A stretch of DNA of 7,849 nt from an uncultured Coriobacteriaceae bacterium (GTDB lineage: Bacteria > Actinomycetota > Coriobacteriia > Coriobacteriales > Eggerthellaceae): assembly GCA_900550055.1 (NCBI GenBank), contig URQU01000070.1:1-7849 (forward strand), in the 5' to 3' direction. Below are positions 1-7,849 of this stretch, one piece after another; the stretch's first letter is position 1; each line of letters begins with the position of its first letter. The translations under genes and the position numbers were made by a program. The notes under the pieces are model-generated. The model searched no databases. It saw only the letters and a program-made list of their open reading frames with translations, and was not told the DNA's origin.

Positions 1-5786
<5,786 letters not shown>

Positions 5787-5795
5787 CGCCAGCTG

Positions 5796-5826
5796 AAAGG
5801 GGCGCGCATCGGCGCGCCCCTTTTTT
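5796..5826 (+). terminator. Intrinsic terminator after rpoC
   Basis: Bases 5799-5807 (GGGGCGCGC) pair perfectly with 5812-5820 (GCGCGCCCC) around a four-base ATCG loop. AAA before the stem can pair with the first three of six Ts (5821-5826), giving up to 12 bp. It begins 9 bases after the rpoC stop. It should end the rpoBC transcript and separate it from hisE-glmM, unless some read-through supplies the downstream genes. Confidence 0.95.
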
Positions 5827-5873
5827 CGTTACGGTGGGCAGATGGGCGGCAACGTCTGTGCCCGCTAATGCTT

Positions 5874-5879
5874 GAAAGG
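5874..5879 (+). promoter_or_regulatory. Ribosome binding site deciding the hisE start
   Basis: GAAAGG lies 6 bases before the ATG at 5886. An in-frame ATG at 5868, six codons upstream, has only a pyrimidine-containing stretch before it with no purine-rich site. The 5886 start is therefore preferred. Confidence 0.65.
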
Positions 5880-5885
5880 CTTTTC

Positions 5886-6365
5886 ATGAGCGATAAAACT
5901 TACATCCCCGAGGGGGAGCAGGCTCCTGCATCGCAGATCGGCGCCACGCTCGAGGCGCTGGCGGGAACCATCCACGCTCGCCGCGAGGCAGGGGAGGGCA
6001 GCTACACGTTCCGCCTGCTCACGGGCAATGCCGACTCGCCGCTGAAGAAGGTGGTCGAGGAAGCGAACGAGGTGGCTTTGGCCGCCAAGGACGTTGAAGC
6101 GGCAAAGATGATGTTGGCGGGCCTTGCCGGCCACGAGGGCTCGCACGCGGGCATGGCCGATGCGTTCGCCGCCAAGGCCGACGCGGCCTGCGACCATCTG
6201 CGCTATGAGGCCGCTGACGTGGTGTATCATCTTCTCGTCGTGCTTGAACGTTATGGCATCGGCATCGACGAGTTCGCTGCCGAGCTGAACAACCGCATGA
6301 CCGACGAGGAGCGCCCCCAAGGCGCTATCCGTCTTTTCGATGAGCATGTGAAAAGGGGTAAGTAA
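5886..6365 (+). CDS. hisE: Phosphoribosyl-ATP pyrophosphatase (HisE-like, all-alpha NTP pyrophosphohydrolase fold)
   Basis: 159 aa from the chosen start (165 if translation begins at 5868). HisE hydrolyses phosphoribosyl-ATP to phosphoribosyl-AMP and pyrophosphate, the second step of histidine synthesis, in the cytosol. Family signals: LEALAGTIHARREAGEGSYT at 22-41, LKKVVEEANEVALAAKD at 53-69, where Glu58, Glu59 and Glu62 form the first metal-binding acidic set, and YEAADVVYHLLVVLERYGI at 107-125, with Glu108 and Asp111 as the second set. Between the two acidic sets there are about 30 more residues than in the HisE part of E. coli HisIE (compared by eye from memory), rich in Ala with a HEGSH stretch. 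There are also about 15 extra residues at the N-terminus and about 20 at the C-terminus. Family KKVGEE reads KKVVEE here. No other his gene is visible; it sits one base before glmM. A MazG-type house-cleaning pyrophosphatase is a less likely alternative. Confidence 0.88.
   Translation: MSDKTYIPEGEQAPASQIGATLEALAGTIHARREAGEGSYTFRLLTGNADSPLKKVVEEANEVALAAKDVEAAKMMLAGLAGHEGSHAGMADAFAAKADAACDHLRYEAADVVYHLLVVLERYGIGIDEFAAELNNRMTDEERPQGAIRLFDEHVKRGK
6351..6358 (+). promoter_or_regulatory. Ribosome binding site of glmM inside the hisE 3' end
   Basis: AAAAGGGG lies 8 bases before the glmM ATG at 6367 and overlaps the last hisE codons. With only one base between the hisE stop and the glmM start, it supports co-translation of the two genes. 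Confidence 0.75.
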
Positions 6366-6366
6366 T

Positions 6367-7701
6367 ATGGCACGTCTTTTCGGTACTGATGGGGTTCGCG
6401 GTGTTGCGAACAAGGAGCTTACGTGCCAGATGGCCTTCCAGCTGGGTCAGGCTGCTGTGGCCTTCAAGGGCCGCACCATCTTGATAGGCAAGGATACGCG
6501 CCTGTCGGGCGATATGCTGGAGTCGGCCGTTGCTGCCGGCATCATGTCCATGGGCGGCACGGCGCTGCTGGCGGGCATCATCCCCACGCCGGCTATCGCC
6601 CTGCTCACCCGCGAGCTGCATTGCGACGGCGGCATCGTCATCTCCGCCTCGCACAACCCGCCGGAGTACAACGGCATCAAGATCTTCGACGGCCAGGGCT
6701 TCAAGCTGCCCGACTCCGTTGAGGACGAGATCGAGGCTTTCATGGCGCGCGGCGGCGCTGCAGCCGACGAACTGCCCAATGGCGACGAGGTGGGCGTGGC
6801 GGTGCCCGTCGAGGACGCTTGCGAGCTGTACATTCAGCACGCGGTGCAAAGCGTGGAGAAGCAGGGTATCGACTTCAAGGGCCTGAAGGTGGCGCTTGAT
6901 ACGGGCCACGGCGCATCCTGCATGACCAGCGCCGAGGCGCTGCGTCGTCTGGGTGCCGACGTCACCGTCATCAACGACGATTACTGCGGCACGGACATCA
7001 ACGTCCAGTGCGGCTCCACACACCTGGAGCCTCTGCGCGCCCTGGTCGCCGAGTGCAGCGCCGATGTGGGCATCGCGCACGATGGCGACGCCGACCGCGT
7101 CATGCTCATGGACTCCGAGGGCAACGAGATCGACGGCGACATGGTGGAAGCCGTGTGCGCCATCGACCTGAAGCAGCGCGGCCTGCTGGCCGGCGACACC
7201 GCCGTGTCCACCGTCATGGCGAACCTGGGCCTGACGCATGCGCTGCGCGATGCGGGCATCAACCTCATCCAAACGAAAGTGGGCGACCGCTACGTGCTCG
7301 AGGCCATGCGCGAAGGCGGTTACGTTATCGGCGGCGAGCAGTCCGGCCACACCATCTTCCTGGAGCACAACTCCACGGGCGACGGCTTGGTCACGGCGCT
7401 GCAGTTCCTGGCCGCTTGCAAGCGCGCCGGCAAGTCCGCTGGCGAAGCGGCGAAAGCCATGACCCGCTTCCCGCAAACGCTTATCAACGTGCGCGTGAAG
7501 GATAAGCACGCGGCTGACGGCAACCAGGCTATCGCCGATGCCGTGGCAGCTGCCGAAGCGGCACTCGGTGAGGACGGTCGCGTCCTGCTGCGTCCGAGCG
7601 GCACCGAGCCGGTTGTGCGCGTGATGGTGGAGGCCATGGACGAGCAGGCTGCCGAGCAGCATGCGAAGGCCATCGCCGAAGTCGTCGAGCGCGAGATCTA
7701 A
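6367..7701 (+). CDS. glmM: Phosphoglucosamine mutase
   Basis: 444 aa, full length for the family. GlmM interconverts glucosamine-6-phosphate and glucosamine-1-phosphate in the cytosol, the step before GlmU makes UDP-GlcNAc for peptidoglycan and other glycans. All four domains of the alpha-D-phosphohexomutase fold are seen. The N-terminus is MARLFGTDGVRGVAN, a GlmM hallmark. The phosphoserine loop is SASHNPPEYNGIK at 93-105, with Ser95 the catalytic, phosphorylated serine. The metal loop DGDADR at 239-244 supplies Asp239, Asp241 and Asp243. The sugar-recognition loop GEQSGH is at 323-328. The C-terminal phosphate-binding loop RPSGTEPVVRVM is at 409-420. No key residue is missing. The opening codons are less GC-biased than the rest of the gene, as is common near starts. 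It follows hisE by one base and is followed by a hairpin terminator, so it is the last gene of a hisE-glmM unit. Confidence 0.98.
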   Translation: MARLFGTDGVRGVANKELTCQMAFQLGQAAVAFKGRTILIGKDTRLSGDMLESAVAAGIMSMGGTALLAGIIPTPAIALLTRELHCDGGIVISASHNPPEYNGIKIFDGQGFKLPDSVEDEIEAFMARGGAAADELPNGDEVGVAVPVEDACELYIQHAVQSVEKQGIDFKGLKVALDTGHGASCMTSAEALRRLGADVTVINDDYCGTDINVQCGSTHLEPLRALVAECSADVGIAHDGDADRVMLMDSEGNEIDGDMVEAVCAIDLKQRGLLAGDTAVSTVMANLGLTHALRDAGINLIQTKVGDRYVLEAMREGGYVIGGEQSGHTIFLEHNSTGDGLVTALQFLAACKRAGKSAGEAAKAMTRFPQTLINVRVKDKHAADGNQAIADAVAAAEAALGEDGRVLLRPSGTEPVVRVMVEAMDEQAAEQHAKAIAEVVEREI

Positions 7702-7720
7702 GCGAGCGCAACGAGCAACG

Positions 7721-7757
7721 GGGGATGCATCGAAGGCGATTTCGATGCATCCCCTTT
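7721..7757 (+). terminator. Hairpin terminator after glmM
   Basis: Bases 7721-7734 (GGGGATGCATCGAA) pair perfectly with 7741-7754 (TTCGATGCATCCCC), a 14-bp stem with a six-base loop, starting 19 bases after the glmM stop. Only three Ts follow (7755-7757) before CG, so the U-tract is short. The stem is strong, and a terminator is the best reading. The opposite strand has no T-run after the stem, so it looks one-directional. Confidence 0.8.
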
Positions 7758-7808
7758 CGTATGCCCAAGACTTCCCAAGACGGCACAGCTTTCCGCGAAG
7801 GGAAGCGC

Positions 7809-7849
7809 AAAAGAAGCCGGTTACCGGTGTAAACCGGCAACCGGCTTCT
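7809..7849 (-). terminator. Long hairpin at right edge, probable terminator of a gene on the opposite strand
   Basis: Bases 7812-7822 (AGAAGCCGGTT) pair perfectly with 7839-7849 (AACCGGCTTCT). After one A-C mismatch (7823/7838), 7824-7828 pair with 7833-7837 around a GTAA loop. Read on the minus strand the stem is followed by TTT (complement of AAA at 7809-7811), continuing a CTTCTTTT run, as in an intrinsic terminator. Because glmM already has its own hairpin, this one may serve a convergent gene beyond the window. Bases past 7849 are needed to see whether it also has a T-run in the + direction. Confidence 0.6.

Noticed and set aside
5836..5863. Short inverted repeat GGGCA / TGCCC between the rpoC terminator and hisE
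   Set aside because: Only five base pairs with a long spacer; not enough to call an operator or leader structure.
5865..6413. 182-codon open frame on the minus strand opposite hisE
   Set aside because: It is the complement of hisE in a GC-rich genome, with no family motif; hisE has clear HisE motifs and a good ribosome binding site.
6325..7662. 445-codon open frame on the minus strand opposite glmM
   Set aside because: It mirrors glmM almost end to end, is rich in His, Ala and Val as expected from the complement of GC-rich codons, and shows no recognisable domain. The + strand encodes every catalytic motif of GlmM.
7764..7781. Direct repeat CCCAAGAC at 7764-7771 and 7774-7781
   Set aside because: Two eight-base copies with no further copies, not supportable as a binding site or CRISPR-type repeat.
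7789..7805. Small hairpin CTTTCC / GGGAAG between the two terminator hairpins
   Set aside because: Six pairs including a G-T wobble with no T-run; too weak to call.
7529..7840. 103-codon minus-strand frame running from the region after glmM into its 3' end
   Set aside because: Arg-rich shadow composition, crosses the glmM terminator hairpin and has no plausible ribosome binding site or domain.

Overview
The window comes from a GC-rich bacterial chromosome whose codons mostly end in G or C. It lies in the core transcription locus. The protein sequences look actinobacterial. The beta' subunit has the acidic insert after the N-terminal zinc site that actinobacterial RNA polymerases carry, and it lacks the large trigger-loop insertion of proteobacteria. 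The sequence style and the unusual order rpoB-rpoC-hisE-glmM point to the Coriobacteriia, probably an Eggerthellaceae-type gut anaerobe. That placement is inference from protein character; no search was possible.

Layout, all on the + strand. (1) 1-1373: the last 456 codons of rpoB, the RNA polymerase beta subunit, cut by the left edge and ending in an acidic tail. (2) 1374-5786: complete rpoC (beta', 1470 aa), whose ATG directly follows the rpoB stop codon. (3) 5796-5826: a strong intrinsic terminator. (4) 5886-6365: hisE-like phosphoribosyl-ATP pyrophosphatase, standing apart from any other his gene in view. (5) 6367-7701: complete glmM, phosphoglucosamine mutase, one base after hisE. (6) 7721-7757: a hairpin terminator for glmM. 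(7) 7809-7849: a second long hairpin at the right edge that reads best as a terminator for a gene arriving from the right on the other strand.

rpoB and rpoC make the catalytic core of RNA polymerase and are translationally coupled. hisE (histidine synthesis) and glmM (the GlcN-6-P to GlcN-1-P step towards UDP-GlcNAc and peptidoglycan) form a tight two-gene unit beyond the rpoC terminator. I could not find a convincing promoter for them.

The most interesting observation is at the end of rpoC. Beyond the usual end of beta' there are about 230 extra residues. Inside them, roughly residues 1320-1378 align without gaps to the C-terminal domain of the RNA polymerase alpha subunit (alpha-CTD), the helix-hairpin-helix module that binds UP-element DNA. 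Most of the residues alpha uses to touch DNA are kept. This suggests an RNA polymerase with an additional alpha-CTD-like DNA-binding or activator-binding arm tethered to beta'. The rest of the window is ordinary core-genome sequence.
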